Positions 1 through 11,453 of a DNA stretch of 64,000 nucleotides are shown piece by piece. The stretch lies in the NCBI RefSeq assembly GCF_001625305.1, contig NW_017804642.1, forward strand, positions 546,466 through 610,465, read 5' to 3'. How positions within the stretch are numbered: the stretch's first letter is position 1; each line of letters opens with the position of its first letter. Made by a program: the position numbers and the translations under genes. Source of the stretch: Branchiostoma belcheri. Lineage: Eukaryota > Chordata > Leptocardii > Amphioxiformes > Branchiostomatidae. The notes beneath the pieces are model-generated. The model worked only from the letters and a program-made list of their open reading frames with translations. It was not told the DNA's origin and searched no databases.

Positions 1-44
1 AATTTAGTGGTAAGTTGCCATCGGACCACCTTTAATTTTGAGCC
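1..44 (-). repeat. End of a dispersed repeat with GGGCTCAAAATTAA termini
   Basis: This edge fragment matches the ends of longer copies at 21036-21372 and 24780-25043, sharing the 'atcggaccacctttaattt' block followed by GAGCCC. Only the terminal part is inside the window. It lies in a NOM1 intron. Confidence 0.6.
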
Positions 45-612
45 CAGGTGAGCCTACCTTGTTGTAACTATCCTTGCATGCAATTTGAAAGTGGCAAAAC
101 AATTTGTTTCAGATTTCTTCATCCAGATTACTTTTGAAGTATGATATTGACACTTAATGCGATTTCTTAGCACATTTTCTGTGACTTTTACAGGTGGTTT
201 ATGGTGAGCCTACCTTGTTGTAACTATCCTTACAATGCTTGCATGAAATTCAAGAGTGGCAAAACAAGAAAATATTCTAGATGAAGACATCTGTCTGATA
301 TTATTTGCACATTCTTCGCACATTTTCCATCATCATTTCTTCCTTGAAGCATTTGAAATAGTCCCAAAACAAGCTTGTGAGGAGTCTCTTTATTTTCTGG
401 TACCACCAATAAATAGCTAGCTTACAAAATGAAACAAGTAACCTCACAGGTATCAGTATGCTATCATGCTAACTCAACGTACTACATAAAAAAATGACCA
501 GAAAATTGTTTTTGGCAGTTTCATGGACCTTATATTGCTTTGGGTACCTTTAAGTTCAAAGACTACAGACTTATGCATGCTATGCTGAGATATGACCTTC
601 TTTTTTCCATAG

Positions 613-2104
613 ATGACCATTCAGTTCAGTCTGTGGGACAGGTTTGCTGTGATTGACAGCCTGTCTTCCCAGAATTCCTCTAACTTGGCCCAGCTGGTGA
701 CACACCTGTTGGTTACCATGGCGATTCCACTGTCAGTGCTGAAGGTGAGACATATTTATTGTGTGTTTCTCCACATTCAGCATCATTGGGACCAGAAAAA
801 TGTTGTGTTTCCCTACCGACCCTAGAAAAAAATGTTGTGTTTCCTGTTTCCCGACCTACCCTAGAAAAAACTGCTGACCCTAGTCTTTTTTTGTCGACCC
901 CTGAAAAGGACATAAATTTTTGAGCTGATTGAACTTTTCTAGCTCCATGACCTGACACCTGCATGAGTGATGAAACGTTGAACAATCAGTTTTCCAACAA
1001 CATTGACATTAAAAATGTGCCACAAGTTTTCTTTTCTTAAACTGTATTGTTGTAGGTTGGATGACTAGAGATCACCAAAGTCTGAAAAAAAGGGGAAATA
1101 GATGATCCCTACCTACCAACTCTGACTTTTTTCAGGACTGAAACAGGAAACACAACATTTTTCTTTCCCTGGGCCTTGACAACAGCAACAAGGACAAACA
1201 AATTTAATACTTGATCTAAAATGATGTGTTCTATTCTTTTTTCTCAGATCCATTTCGGAACAACAGCTCACAAAGATCATGATAACATGTTTATCTCCCA
1301 GTGCTCTTTCACCAGCACTTGAGGGTAATATAAACAATAAGTAACTAGACATGAAAGACTGCTGTATCATCTTATGTACATCCCTTCAACAATTTATCTT
1401 ATCTGTGTGAGCACACATTTAAGCAAACATTTTATGACAATAGGTACAAACAATATGAAGTTATCTTCCATTTCAAGAGACACTAGTAGTTAAAGATTCA
1501 CTTTTTTATGTTTACAGAAGGAAAACATATTGTTTTTACTACTTTTCTTCTTCTTTTGTTCCAAACACTAACCTCTGACCTGGCCAATGGCCTGATTTCC
1601 TGATGTCTGTCACCATATGGTAACTGGTGTTGGGCTACATAATGTTGCAATTTTATCATTAGGAAGGATTTATACTCCTGTCTGACCATATATATAAATG
1701 TACATGTATTTGAGTAAGAAGAGCAAACCATATGCAAAGGTAAACATTATGCATTTGCAAATGTTATCTTAAAATTTTTTTTAGTCTTAGTTATGTTTCT
1801 TGTTTTTCTTATATCACAGAAATTTGAGTTTGCTTCCCTCGAGAAAGCGACAGTGCAGTTCTTACGACAGATCCTGCTAGCCCTGCTACTGGAACAGGAA
1901 GAGAACACCGTCCAGGCTGTCTTTACCCGCGTGGCCAAGTTCCCAAAACTCCAGCAGTTCCGAGACGGTCTGAGACTCTTTATGAGTCACTTCCTTATGA
2001 AGAAGAGATCCAAGATGGAGGATGAGATAGCTCAGAAGTTGAGAAGAAGACTTCAAATGGCAGAGAGAGCCCTGCTTGGTACAGGAAGCAAGGCAGCTGT
2101 TTAG
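613..2104 (+). CDS. NOM1: NOM1, C-terminal part (nucleolar protein with MIF4G and MA3 domains), last two coding exons
   Basis: Two exons, 613-744 and 1820-2104, join in phase 0 (acceptor AG at 611-612, donor GTGAGA at 745, acceptor CAG at 1817-1819, stop TAG at 2102-2104). The joined peptide runs from MTIQFSLWDRF through LSVLK|KFEFASLEK to GSKAAV and follows the C-terminal MA3 region of vertebrate NOM1 closely. Matching stretches include F-S-x-W-D-x-F, HLLVT, VxFLRxIL, FTRVA and LRLFMSHFLMKK. From knowledge of the family, NOM1 is a nucleolar protein needed for small-subunit pre-rRNA processing; it binds eIF4A-type helicases through MIF4G/MA3 and targets PP1 to the nucleolus. The C-terminus ends in a basic and charged helix. 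The MIF4G domain and earlier exons lie left of the window. No gene exon is visible in 1-612. The assignment is firm; only the UTR extent is unknown. Confidence 0.92.
797..1165. repeat. Degenerate inverted-end repeat in the NOM1 intron
   Basis: A 'TGTTGTGTTTCC' block is duplicated at about 801-860 and recurs in inverted form at about 1145-1160 (GGAAACACAACA). This suggests a decayed inverted-repeat element filling much of the intron between the two NOM1 exons. The borders are approximate and no target duplication was found. The rest of the intron (1166-1819) shows nothing recognisable. Confidence 0.35.
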
Positions 2105-2298
2105 AATTAGAGTACAAAGTTTAACAAATTCTTGTCTTCGGATATCAAGAAAAATTGAATAAGTTCAGATTATTGGAAGTTTCATTCTGTGTTGTGTTCA
2201 GCATATAAAAAACGCAAACATTTGCAACTGTCAAAAATCTGCCAATATATATTCAGGCATTGTATGTTTCTGTTTCTGATTGTATGTAACATCCATGT

Positions 2299-2493
2299 CC
2301 ATAATATCACCAGGGTCCATAATATCGCCACCTTGAGAAATAGTGTGCTTAAAGATATTTTTACTGCAACATACCCTAGGTATGTACATTTGATGTGTGA
2401 AGGAGTGCATACCAAAAGTATGTTGCAGTAAAAATATCTTTAAGCACACTGTTTCTCAAGGTGGCGATATTATGGACCCTGGTGATATTATGG
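2299..2493. repeat. Inverted repeat, 76-bp arms
   Basis: Arms at 2299-2374 and 2418-2493 are reverse complements with about one mismatch, separated by a 43-bp loop. Weaker pairing continues outward for at least 15 bp on each side (an ATGTTACAT-like block). Each arm holds two copies of a CCATAATATC motif. The structure lies about 200 bp past the NOM1 stop and is probably a fold-back MITE, though it could fall within the NOM1 3' UTR. Confidence 0.8.
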
Positions 2494-2824
2494 ACACAGA
2501 TGTTACATGTATGATTGCATGCTGAAATATCTGTGAAATTGGTATGATGACAATTTTCTTGAAAGCCTGCTTGCCATTTCCATAATAATTGAAGGTGACA
2601 CATTGTGAAGGAACATTGATTGTTATAACAGGCAGTGTTGCTCATGACAAACCTCACCATGTGTATGTCCTAAGTGCCTAATCAAGATTTCAATTCAGGA
2701 TAATGGAACTGGGGTGAAAATCAATCTGCTTGGTGATTGCTTGGGTCGTTAATGCATTCAACACGCCCTTGGTCTATTACTGCATTTTTTATGCTCAAAT
2801 TTTGTTGGTTTTCATCTTTATGCT

Positions 2825-2847
2825 CTCTCTCTCTCTCTCTCTCTCTG
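2825..2847. repeat. (CT)n microsatellite
   Basis: About 11 CT units lie between the fold-back repeat and the SINE. The stretch is a simple repeat with no coding meaning. Confidence 0.9.
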
Positions 2848-2939
2848 TCCAGTTTAATGTCTTTTTTCCCGAAACTGGGGGTTAGACGTGCTTGCATCAA
2901 GTGCATACCGTAACTGTTTTTTGAAGCAAGATTTTTTTA

Positions 2940-3115
2940 AAGGCTGGATGCCCTTCCCAACGTCAACCCAAAACCCTAGTAGGGCCCAGGATCCCTCTAA
3001 CTGAGGGGGAAATATGTGTCTTTCCCAAGGGCACAATGTCTGGGCGCATGTCTGGGTCCAACCCTGGGGATTGAACCTTGACAGTCGGATGCTCTACCAC
3101 TACACCACACAGACT
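2940..3115 (-). mobile_element. tRNA-derived SINE fragment
   Basis: Read on the minus strand, the head contains an A-box-like TGTGTGGTGTAGTGGTAGAGC region and a perfect B-box GGTTCAATCCC. Downstream comes a body with CCTTGGGAAAGACAC and TTTCCCCCTCA, the layout of tRNA-headed SINEs. The body resembles the V/Deu-type SINE core; that subfamily assignment is from memory and uncertain. It is not a functional tRNA gene because no cloverleaf 3' half closes. Confidence 0.65.
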
Positions 3116-5002
3116 CACTCTACTCAGCATTCAGCATATTTAGTCAGAAATCAGGCTAAGAAGCAATGAGTCCTGGGGGGGGGGGGGGGTCTGACAATTG
3201 GCACAATTTATTGTCACATTAGTATTTGGCCCCGGGCCCAATATTTGCAAATGGAAGTACAAATTGGATTGAATTCTGTCAGGGCAATCCAAAATCACCA
3301 CTACAAGAGCAGTTAAGCTTTTGTAGGGTGAAGAAAATGAATGAAAATTGCCATGTGGGGATGACCTATAAAGCAATTTTGATGTAATCATCTTTTGTGA
3401 TGGTTGTCCTACTTTTTGGACAAACATTTTGTGTGTGGAAAGGTTGAAGTATATATGTGAAAAAAATATTTCAGCCTATGAAAAATTAAGATGGCAACAC
3501 AGGTTCAATGGGATTTAGGATGTTTAATTTACCACAAAATAAGTTACATATTACCCAATAATACACATCCCTTATCATAGTCCATTGAGTATAAGTTAAG
3601 TACAAGCATGTACATTTGTATTTTCCCCTGTATAGCATACTATAGTGTACTAGTAGTTCTAGGGTTAGGGTTTAAAATGTAAAATTGCTGTAATATCACT
3701 TTTGTTGAATGTGTTGATGTGATTACAAAATGATAAGTTTTCACAAAACCTCAATGTTACAAGGGAACATCAAATACATCATCTGAGAAATTACATCTAT
3801 TTGTGATTGTCTTTATTTTGCAATTTATCACTAGAACTGTTTCTGTATTTTGTAACATGTATCTGCTAGAAGAATAGTTACACTTTGTACACCCTTGTAT
3901 GTACACATAGTACAATACACACTTTCCTAATATCCAGGCATTGGATATTCAGGTGACTATTTAACTGCTATTTAAAGGTATTCCACTCAAGTTTTTTTGT
4001 GTATCTCGATAATTCCATTTTTATTTGGGGAGGAACATGGAGTGAAATATTTTACATTTGCTCCGAAGCAAATGTTGGCCTCTCTAGTTAGTAAGTTAAC
4101 CTTCATTGACGTAATCTACAAATGAATGCATTTCTGTTGTCACCAACATGTCAATGCCACTTCCTTCTTTTCATAGATTTTTGTGTTTGGTGAAAGACCC
4201 TGGAAACTACAAGACAAGATAGCAGGCTTAAAATAAGTGGAAACCTCTTCTCCTTCCTTATACAGTGGCATATATCATGTTATCACGAACGTTCATCAAG
4301 TTAGAACAAATATTTCACTGCAGTAGCTCTTTTGAGAAAATAATACCACAAATGTATCTGCAAGACTGCAGAGCATATGTACATTGTACACGATTTGGAC
4401 TCTGAGACCAAGGGCAAGATAAATAATACATCGCCAAGTCAGTCAACAGTGTGATGTTGAAATGTTTATGCTGTTTAGTTACAAGTTAGCTTTACGTGCT
4501 CATGGTGGCGTTTTCTCACATTCTCACACTGGTCTTGTGGCCTCTGGTCTTTTATGTGCACTACTTACACAGTAGTTTACAAAGATAATGTGCTGCATTT
4601 GAGGCACTTAGTCATACACTAGACTATTAAGAATGCATTTCAACGAAGTTGACACCAACATATATAACATTCTTCTTCATCTAGGAAATGTATGGAGTTC
4701 TTTCTGGTGGCAAGGATAGCTGGAACGTTGCACAAAGACAGCTGTGTTGGCCACAACAGACGCAAAAGTAAAACGATGTTATTGGATAACAAAATACACC
4801 GTGAAGTTTACATAGAATACTGCAGTTTAAGCGAGACTAAGATTCATATTAGCGAATGGAGTACTCTAATATGTACACACTACCAACAAAATACTTATTC
4901 CCGTACTCAAAAATACCCTTTTCTTCTCCACCCATATCATATTGCTTACTTGAGCAAAAGTGTACTTTTGTTCTAAAGTTAGATACAGCAAACACTATAT
5001 TC
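3116..5002. other. Intergenic, no gene seen
   Basis: AT-rich sequence with frequent stops in all frames. It contains a G-run at 3175-3190 and nothing else I can name. The short open frames here lack splice context and coding character. Confidence 0.6.
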
Positions 5003-5175
5003 CTATCCTAGATCCGGCTTGAGTTGTTGATCGCTGCACATGTCTGGCGTCTCTGTTTGTGGTTGAATAAATGTGATAAAAGGCCAGGAAAGGTCCGTTT
5101 GCTGCTCTCTCACTACCCGCTTGGCACGTCTCTTGTTCAAGGTCCCACCACAAATGTGTTCGATGGTTTCTGATA
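5003..5175 (-). CDS. Possible terminal exon of an unrecognised minus-strand gene
   Basis: A GCAG acceptor at 5179-5176 opens a frame that reads SETIEHICGGTLNKRRAK and continues to a TAG stop at 5003-5005. The peptide is charged and looks codable. It may belong with the first exon at 9612-9878, but the phases do not join directly: that exon ends in phase 0 and this one needs an incoming phase-1 intron. At least one exon would be missing between them. I do not recognise the product. Confidence 0.28.
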
Positions 5176-5224
5176 CTGCGAGGGAAGGCAAAGAAAAAAA
5201 GGACAAAATTAGTGTCACACTTCA

Positions 5225-5335
5225 CGTGACAAGCTTCACTGTCAGTCTACTGAGGTAGACCAGAGTGACTGGTCGAAAGCTCTAGGTGAGAGAATTTTTT
5301 GTGTTGGACCAAAAGTTTCAACTTTAAAAATACAA
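5225..5335 (+). repeat. Decayed hammerhead-like retroelement end
   Basis: The segment holds a perfect hairpin GACCAGAGTGACTGGTC followed by GAAAGC, and shares its flanks with the copy at 31085-31165. The catalytic CTGATGA box of that copy reads CTGAGGT here, so this motif looks inactive. Confidence 0.45.
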
Positions 5336-5820
5336 AATTAGTACATTATTTAAACCAAAATATGCTAGTTTTTGCATTGTGGAGATGCGATATAATTTTC
5401 TAATTTTAGCAGGTAGTATGCGATATTTGTTGGGTGTGGCGTGTTATCAAATGCGTTATTGATGTTCATAACAACAGAGTATATTTGCCGTTTCTATTTG
5501 GACTGATCAAGTGGAATAGATTCAAAAGTCAGCCGAAGGCAGGGCAGGTTTTTTGTAACTAGTTCAATGACATTTTAATGGCCTTGGTGACTCTAAATGT
5601 CATCAACCTCTAACATCAAGAATGAATTCTTGAAATGCTAACCGATCGCGAACTCTCAATATCATGAAATGTCAAAGCAAGCTAAGGCTCATCATTTACA
5701 TGCAATCATATGCATGATACAATATTATATAAACCACGGAATTAATGCAACTTCTTGTCTTATGTTTCATTACAAGTCCTAATAGGTAAAAGAAAAGTGC
5801 CAGATATATCGGGGTAAGAT

Positions 5821-6110
5821 CTAGCCTCCACTAGGCCTTTCTACTGGAATACGGATCGCAAAAAGGAGAGTACTTGTAAATTTTAGCCTCTCTATCTCTC
5901 TATTTGGCCGATTTCTACTCTTTCCAGCCGCCTCCCCAAGCCTGGTAGAGGCTAAGTAAATTTGGCCAAGGGAGTCCGACCGCGTAAGGTTTTTTTTTCC
6001 CTTAGAAGGCCAGTCAAATCCCAAGGCGGCTAACTCCCCTGGCAAATAGTCTCCTATATATAGCCAGCGTAGTTAGTCTGGTAGAGACTATGTAAGAGCA
6101 ACCATTGTGG
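5821..6110. repeat. Copy of the AGCCTCTACCAGGC fold-back family
   Basis: It shares 'tttccagccgcctcc' and the GCCTGGTAGAGGCTA block with the intact element at 8177-8388. The copy is diverged and interrupted; the outer ends are only approximate. An open frame on the minus strand here is repeat-derived. Confidence 0.55.
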
Positions 6111-6686
6111 AGTCATTTGAAAAGCTGACGCTGTCATTTGTTAAGTGGTCAGCTAGCCTAGGGCGTCAACAAGTTTGCCAGTGGTCGGCAAACACCCGAT
6201 AACACGAATCAAACACCATATTGATAACTATAGGCTCCTTGTCAACAAGAAGAACAACAGCGAATCATATTTTAGATACAGTATTGGACTCGGGATGCGT
6301 TTTGTTCTTGTTGCTTTGTTAGGGCGATGTGAACATGGGTGTAACTTTGTGAAGTGTGACGAATATTTGTTCTTCTATTGTGGCAACATATTCACGCCCT
6401 TATTCAGGTCACTATTTCCTAAACCATCTATCAATGACCATAAAAAGAATGGGTGTATCCCCTACTACCATATCAAAAGTAACTGCCGCTTTCTTTCCTT
6501 GGTGTATTACTAGTACGTAGAATTCTAATGTAGGTTGTCATGAATGTATGGTGTGCGTATGAAGAAGAAGTCAATCTTTATTGCACAACAATTGTAACGG
6601 GTACAATGCATGGCAAACTCTTCAGTACTGCATATCTAGCTAACATCTACTCTCACGTCTACAGTGATACCTACAAGTTCTATGTA

Positions 6687-6722
6687 TGTATGTATGTATA
6701 GTATGTATGTATGTATGTATGC
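6687..6722. repeat. (TATG)n microsatellite
   Basis: About eight TATG units with one interruption lie in repeat-rich, gene-free sequence. Confidence 0.85.
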
Positions 6723-7079
6723 GTTTGACCTAAACGAAATTCGCTGTGACTATTTCGGTGGCCGATCGCGATATTAAACGCTTCTCCCTAAATGATGCCA
6801 GGAATGCTATTAACAGCCGTAACAAACAATTTGTCATCCTCAAAATACGTCTGTCGCTGTATACAGAGCGATTTCAAACCTCCTGTCAAAGTGCCTTTCA
6901 GCCAGCCTGTCTAAAATCATTAGTACTTTGATTTTATGCTTCATCTTGAAGTCCACATTCGCTAATGAATTAATAATTCATTGCTTCAGCGTGTTTCTCT
7001 TGTCTGAGTGTTCTTGATGCTTGGCAACGTGAAAACCTTTAAACGTGATCGTTCATCCAATGACTCAGCGCCACGCTTA

Positions 7080-7462
7080 GGCCACAGCAAGTAAATTTTA
7101 TGGATGACATCCTCCGCAGACTCCAAATCTAATGCGACAGGGCGAAAAAAAAACAAGGCGGGCCGAAAAATACAAGGTTCCTACACTTTTTTTTTAATTT
7201 TGACTTAAAATCATTGTACAAATGGTTTTTATTCAGTGGGAACATCACATATACACGGCCAGCATCGCATATCACTGTATCAAAGTAAGAAACAAAACAT
7301 TAAATCAGAGCATTTTCTTGTTTCCTCTCTTCATAGTTAACTGCCATCCACCTTCCACAGGCATCTTTGCCCATTTTCGGCATGGTGACCACTGTCAGAA
7401 GGCAACAATTTTTTTCCAAAATCAGGCGGAGATGTAATCCATAAAAATTACTTACTGAGGCC
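7080..7462. mobile_element. Harbinger-like MITE, family 2, complete copy
   Basis: The termini GGCCACAGCAAGTAAATTTT and, inverted, GGCCTCAGTAAGTAATTTTT form imperfect inverted repeats, flanked on both sides by TTA (7077-7079 and 7463-7465). A 3-bp TTA/TAA target duplication is typical of PIF/Harbinger elements. At 383 bp with no transposase frame, it is non-autonomous. A related copy is at 17277-17672 and partial copies are near 33330 and 50400. Confidence 0.75.
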
Positions 7463-8176
7463 TTAGGTGAACGCCATTTCTGTCATGCTTGCACGCTTAG
7501 CGCTAATGTCACGTTTTAGTTTACGTGACTAACTCCCCGTTAAATTGGAAGTGCTACCGTTTCATCTGTTACAAGTACTCAATAACATGTCTGTGTTGCC
7601 TAACGTGTAAGTTGTGTCAGAATATCTGTAAATTTACTAGTGTAACCTCACTGTTATAACCGATGATACCTATTATACGTTGTGTTAGTATTATGTCCTA
7701 TTGTTTGAAGACGTTGAAACTATCATAATCCGTCTAGCGGCCGACAGAAGAAGAATAAGAATTCAGTGAAGTATCTAGGCGATTTTCTTATCTTGGCGTT
7801 CTCATTGTTTGTCTTTGAAATATGGCATGTCGTTGGATTTTAACAAAAAAGAAAAGAAAAGGAATGGATACTGAAAGCAGTTTAATAAACTACGTGATAC
7901 TACATATGTATGTGTGTGTTTGTTTGTTTTTCTGTTACTTATGCATGTTGTGTTTACTAACACGTGGTCTATTGGTATTCAGTCAACAGGGACACTTGAA
8001 TGTGTATCCAATGCTGTTGACCTGAGGTCAGTCAATACTGGCTCAGTAAATAAGTCTGTCACATGGACAGGTCGATTACTGGCTGCTTTGAGGGAAACTT
8101 TAGCTAGGGAAGATCAGAGTACGCACCAAGGCCTAGTCAGGCTACACATGTATATGTCGTTCTTCTCTGAATGACT

Positions 8177-8388
8177 AGCCTCTACCAGGCTTCGGGAGGC
8201 GGCTGGAAAGAGTAGAAATTGGCCAAATATAGAGAGATAACATGCCAGGGGAGTTGGTCCGCTCTAGAGTACAGTTCGGGAGCGGCAAACTGTATACTCT
8301 AGAGCGGACCAACTCCCTCGGCATGTTATCTCTCTATTTGGCCAATTTCTACTCTTTCCAGCCGCCTCCCGAAGCCTGGTAGAGGCTA
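8177..8388. mobile_element. Fold-back MITE with perfect 9-bp target duplication
   Basis: The whole 212-bp element is one near-perfect palindrome with arms of about 100 bp, beginning TAGCCTCTACCAGGC and ending with its complement. It is flanked by identical direct repeats CTGAATGAC at 8168-8176 and 8389-8397. A 9-bp duplication suits Mutator-like elements; the superfamily is inferred from that alone. Confidence 0.88.
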
Positions 8389-9611
8389 CTGAATGACTAC
8401 AAAATCGTATAGTGAGTTTATGCATGGATATTTTCCTTTCAGATCCTTAGAAACCGTAGATCATAATTGATCCAAATCTATTCAAATTTTGTAAGTGATC
8501 TGAAGCCAAAAAACAAGCACGTAGTGTCAAAAATATTGGTGGCACCTCAGTTATGTGACTCTTCATTCAAAGACAGACTTTTTTGGTTATCTGCCTTCAA
8601 ATGGACCCGTCTACATTTTCTTTCGCCAGAATTGTGTTCCACTTGATTCATTCATGCATAACCTGAACTGCATTTCATACCATTGAAGACAGTTATTCGA
8701 TGAAATTCAATAGTAGTACAAAAGTTGAGGACTGTAAGGTGTATGTTGGGAGTACATATATATATCTGAATTGAAACATAGCGTAAAGAATTCTGTTGAC
8801 TGTTCCATATTGCCCATTCATTTGTAGACAGAGCCCGTGCCTATGTACCGGAAAGTTGGGCTCATGTGTAGTCAATCGTACATCGGAAACTCGTCCAACA
8901 ACCAAGCTCTCATGTCAAAACAGCTTGGCCAAAACAGGTACTTTAGTCCATCCTGACCCGTAACCCAATCCCCATTCAAACCAACGGTAACCTGTGCTTG
9001 CACAGCGCAAACGAACACACCCACTAAGCCCACTCAAGCCTGGTTATTCACCTCATAATCTCGCTTCGTGTAGCATGTGGGAAAACTCGGACAAAATCCC
9101 TGTTTTGCTTTTCAATAACGTTTTATACTTTATCTTTATGCCTGTTGGGAAGTTTTGTATAGTTTAAGCGAGGTGGATGGGTGTACACACGATACAATGC
9201 TGGAAGACGCATCTTCAACTTTTAGTGCAACGTTAAAATCTTGCCTTTGTAATACTTTCTTGTGCCTTAAGCAGCTACAGTGACGAGACCACACAGTAAC
9301 AAGCCGGTCGTAATTAGTCTGGAGGGTTCCGGCATACCAAAACATCTATTGTACCGTGAAAACTCACCTGTGCTGGCCTTAAGGCACGGCAACCAACCAG
9401 ACCTGTCTCTAGCCTTGTACCGTCATGAAAGGACGGCCCAGATAGTAACAATGGCCCCAGTGTTCTGTGTAAAAGTACTTCCCTATCAGACAACGCGAAG
9501 TATGGCCTGTACCACGGTTCTTGAGGTCTGTAGTACAGCCACAGAATAGTGCTCGGAACCACCTGTACCAGATGGATGAATATAATCCACCCTGTCTGCC
9601 ACGCAGCTTAC

Positions 9612-9878
9612 CTTTTTCAAACTCGCTCTCGGCTGTCCTGTCTTCAGCTCCGTCAGGATCATCTCCCGTGCTTCTTTCGGGTCGGGGACGTCTTCTATCG
9701 CCGGTGATCTGGGCGGCGAACTGCCGGTCATCACTCCGTCGGGAACGCTGGACTCGCCCGCCCGGTCGGGCTCGCTCAGGCCATCGGGCTCACCCCTGCC
9801 CAGGTCTCCGTTCACTTCCGGCACCCCGGCTGGTGCGTCCTCCACACTGACACCTGTTTCTACAGCTTCTGAATCCAT
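9612..9878 (-). CDS. First coding exon of an unrecognised gene
   Basis: An ATG at 9878-9876 opens 89 codons ending ASLKK at a good donor (AAAG|GTAAGC, intron from 9611). The exon is GC- and CpG-rich, in contrast to its surroundings, as expected for a promoter-proximal first exon. The peptide starts MDSEAVETGVSVEDAPAG, is acidic and Pro/Gly/Ser-rich up to about residue 65, then has a short helical part (EAREMILTELKTG). I do not recognise the family. Downstream exons are unresolved; the frame at 5003-5175 is a candidate but needs another exon to fix the phase. The gene runs away from MAK16 toward NOM1. Confidence 0.5.
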
Positions 9879-11453
9879 TTCTAATTGAAAACGGCAAGTA
9901 CGCGAGCAGCTAATGTCTAGTTAGTTCCAAAAGGAAGTAGAATTGTCCCCCGTTGTTGTGGGAATATGTGTGAGGAATGACTACGCTACCACACACCGCC
10001 GTCTGTGACTGACTGAGCACTGGAAATGGTTGGGTGAAATTACATAGGGATAAATCATCGATCACAACAGGTGTGATCTCGCGAGATTCTGCGAGATTTG
10101 ACACCATTGCAGGTGGGAAGAGGTGTGGGGCTGACAACAAACTTGGAATACTAGCATCCGCTTTACTCTCCAAGCAGAGGTTTGGGTTTTGGCTCATTTT
10201 TAGTTTTTTTAAGGGGGTCTCTTTTTTTTGCACTGGATTTTTTGGGGTCGGCGTAAAAAAAATCCAGTGCAAAAAAGAAACCAAGGTAAAATGCCTAAAA
10301 ACGCCCAAAAAATAAGCTAAAACCCAAACCTCTGATTGGAGAGTACTTTTTCTTCTAAGAAAATTGTTTTTTTTCACATATTTATTTATGACAAATAGCA
10401 CTAAACCCCACTGCTATTCATCAGAAAATAGCTCGTCTTTTCTTGAATAATTATTTATGGTTTTCACAGCTTCAAGACTTAAGCTCAGCAGATCAGAAAA
10501 ACTCAATAATTTCGTAAGGTAAAATGTGGTAATAATTTCACTGAAATTGAAACATAATCCCTACTTCAAGATAATCTAAGTGATAACTAAGTGATCGATC
10601 CTTAATGATGGTAATTTGATTAATTACTTGTGTAAGGACAAGGGTATTGGATCATAGAATACCATCACTGGGAAGTTCACAAGATTGAGAAATACACTTC
10701 ATCATGTAATTATCATTTCCCAATATCTTTTTTTGCACCATGTTGAAAATTTCAATGCACAACAGTATTTACATAAACATGGCTAAAGTGACAATGTAGA
10801 CATCCATGGTAAGAGTTTATTGCTGCTGAATATGTATGCAAATCAACCACACACAGACAAGTATGTAGGTGGATATCACAAGGCATGTACATGTACTAAT
10901 TTGTGATCATTGCCTACACAATGTACATTGGGAGATGAAATTGTAGAACATTAGAATTTTTAGTAGTAAATTTTGGTAATGCCATAAATGATAACATCTG
11001 TACTTTTAATTTACTGCAAGTATGTAAATATACAGCAAGCAAATCTATGATAATTGAAGTTTCACATTGTAGGACAATGAAAGTCTGAAAATCAAGTATT
11101 CCAACTTATGCATGTACATTTTATTAATGCAGTGAACGATAACTTCTGTATTCAAAGTAATACACAGGAAACAAAATTGACACATGTACTTCACTTCTAA
11201 ATGAAACCAGGTCACTTGAAATTGTACATCATAGTGATACAAGGTTGTTCAGAAAACATGTGAAGACATAAGAATACAATTATGTTTTCCTTCGGTAAAC
11301 ATAACTAGGGCTACTGTGTTCTTTGTCTTAATTAGTAATTTGTTTCTTTGCACATGATGATGGCATCATCTTGTTCACAATAAAAAGTATTTGTACAGAG
11401 ATTTTGTTGCTAAGTCCAATTTTGTCAGAAATGTTTCCCAGCTATATTTCCTG
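9879..11453. other. Spacer between the unrecognised gene and the MAK16 3' end
   Basis: It holds the probable promoter of the minus-strand gene starting at 9878 and a fold-back repeat at about 10158-10345. Beyond those lies AT-rich sequence with a possible minus-strand polyadenylation hexamer (TTTATT on the plus strand at 11120-11125), about 330 bp past the MAK16 stop. No further exon is seen. Confidence 0.5.
10158..10345. repeat. Fold-back element
   Basis: The outer arms ACTCTCCAAGCAGAGGTTTG and the inverted CAAACCTCTGATTGGAGAGT face each other. An inner pair, TTTTTTGCACTGGATTTTTT and its complement, forms the hairpin centre. The element is about 190 bp with no open frame. No convincing target duplication was found. 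Confidence 0.75.

Noticed and set aside
2940-3115. Possible tRNA gene (perfect B-box)
   Set aside because: No complete cloverleaf; a SINE body follows the tRNA-like head. The same applies to 21468-21765 and 41140-41285.
6175-6513. 112-codon plus-strand frame
   Set aside because: No recognisable domain, no splice support, surrounded by repeats; codon choice looks random.
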